NCBI GenBank assembly: GCA_025765595.1
Contig: JAIVFH010000471.1
Coordinates: 1-18,281, forward strand
Length of the DNA: 18,281 nt
Origin: Obelidium mucronatum
Lineage: Eukaryota > Chytridiomycota > Chytridiomycetes > Chytridiales > Chytriomycetaceae
Reading direction: 5' to 3'
The notes below the pieces were generated by a model. The model ran no database searches and had not been told where the DNA came from. It worked only from the letters and a program-made list of their open reading frames with translations. The position numbers and the translations under genes were made by a program. Below are positions 17,640-18,281 of this stretch, one piece after another. Each line of letters starts with the position of its first letter. Position 1 is the stretch's first letter.

Positions 17640-18275
17640 ATGCACGTGCCAGTGACGTCACTCTTCACCTTTCTCTTCTCCATTGTGGTTTCGCTTGTCC
17701 ATTGCAACCCCCACCGGCAATTTACTGTTCTGCATGCAACTAGTTCTCGGCCATTCACCCCAAGAGGCCTGATAACACACAACAAACACGGATTGTTACC
17801 TGTATATCAGCCAACATCAAGAAACGATTCTATTTCAAACAACGCCGCCACTGCATTATTATACCACTTGAAATTGATTTCCGACTCTGGAATCGAATTG
17901 AAAAGCTCCATTCGATTGTGCTTGTTGGATCATCTGATATCGGAGAGCTTCACAATTCACTTTGACGAAACCGGTGCCCCCTTTCACTTGGATTATTCAG
18001 TCGAACTATCTCAAAGCAGCTGCGCAAAATCAACAGGTTTAGGACAAGTTGCTATAAAACTGAGTGAGCTGAAGGATGTCACAACAAGGTGGAATATGTG
18101 AAGCAAGAGGAAGGTAGCAGGCCTCGCTTGGAGCCAAATCACGGCAGAGCTTGCTGCAGGAAAAGAGAAGGTGAAAAAGACGTTTTTCCAAAAGTATTGG
18201 ATCTTTGTGATCCCTGCGGTGATTCTACTTATCAGAATGGGAAGTGAACAAAAAGAGGACGCTGCTACTAAGTAA
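17640..18275 (+). CDS. EMC10: EMC10-like ER membrane protein complex subunit (probable 2 exons)
   Basis: The EMC inserts and folds multi-pass membrane proteins at the ER; subunit 10 has a lumenal domain and a C-terminal membrane anchor. The ATG at 17640 opens a signal peptide (MHVPVTSLFTFLFSIVVSLV) followed by a lumenal, beta-rich region (SGIELKSSIRLCLLDHLISE, FTIHFDETGAPFHLDYSVEL). The frame meets a TGA at 18099-18101, but downstream in the same frame is KKTFFQKYWIFVIPAVILLI, which resembles the EMC10 anchor (basic, F-F-x-KYW, membrane helix). The protein ends AATK at 18275. An intron is therefore needed. The best donor is A|GTGAGC at 18064, with acceptor at 18147 (84 nt) or 18159 (96 nt); both keep frame, giving 183 or 179 aa. 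Identification rests mainly on the C-terminal anchor. Confidence 0.65.
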
Positions 18276-18281
18276 AATGGA

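Noticed and set aside
1..18281. CRISPR array, transposase or integrated virus
   Set aside because: No spaced direct repeats, transposase motifs or viral genes were seen. The repeats present are homopolymers, one microsatellite and two small inverted repeats.

Overview
This is eukaryotic nuclear DNA. Genes carry many short GT-AG introns (about 48-97 nt), sit on both strands and are tightly packed. The proteins (exportin-1, ribosomal protein eS8, an EMC10-like protein, class C receptors) and the gene density fit an early-diverging zoosporic (chytrid-like) fungus. That placement is an inference from gene content; no rRNA or mitochondrial marker is present to confirm it.

Layout. At the left edge (1-150, minus) is the first 50 codons of a membrane protein that resembles an MFS transporter. 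Reading away from it is a complete 15-exon exportin-1/CRM1 gene (551-4650, plus). Tail to tail with that is receptor 1 (4797-7582, minus). A 155-bp divergent promoter separates receptor 1 from an unrecognised three-exon gene (7738-8925, plus) whose first intron is best read as GC-AG. From 8971 to 11461 (minus) lies a decayed DEAH-type RNA helicase. It is truncated, frameshifted and lacks most of its second RecA lobe. Next come two paralogous DUF2087-like genes placed head to head (11527-12213 minus; 12432-12950 plus). Receptor 2 (13113-15881, minus) is a paralog of receptor 1 with the same four-exon structure. The right end has ribosomal protein eS8 (16452-17500, plus) followed after 139 nt by an EMC10-like ER membrane protein gene (17640-18275, plus).

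The standout is the receptor pair. When spliced, each reads as signal peptide, PstS-like phosphate-binding domain, six-cysteine EGF-like module, GABA-B-like class C seven-helix domain, then a cytosolic tail with a PH-like region. This is what a cell-surface phosphate (or related oxyanion) receptor built from a bacterial-type solute-binding protein would look like. The two copies differ at one predicted ligand-contact position. Between them lie a bacterial-type DUF2087 gene pair and a helicase relic, so the interval looks evolutionarily restless compared with the housekeeping genes at either end.

A second theme is very long A/T homopolymers (32-56 nt). All lie in introns, the pseudogene or 3' flanks between about 5.9 and 14.3 kb; none is in the exportin-1 or eS8 ends. 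All functional statements are from reading the translated sequence; no database search was run.
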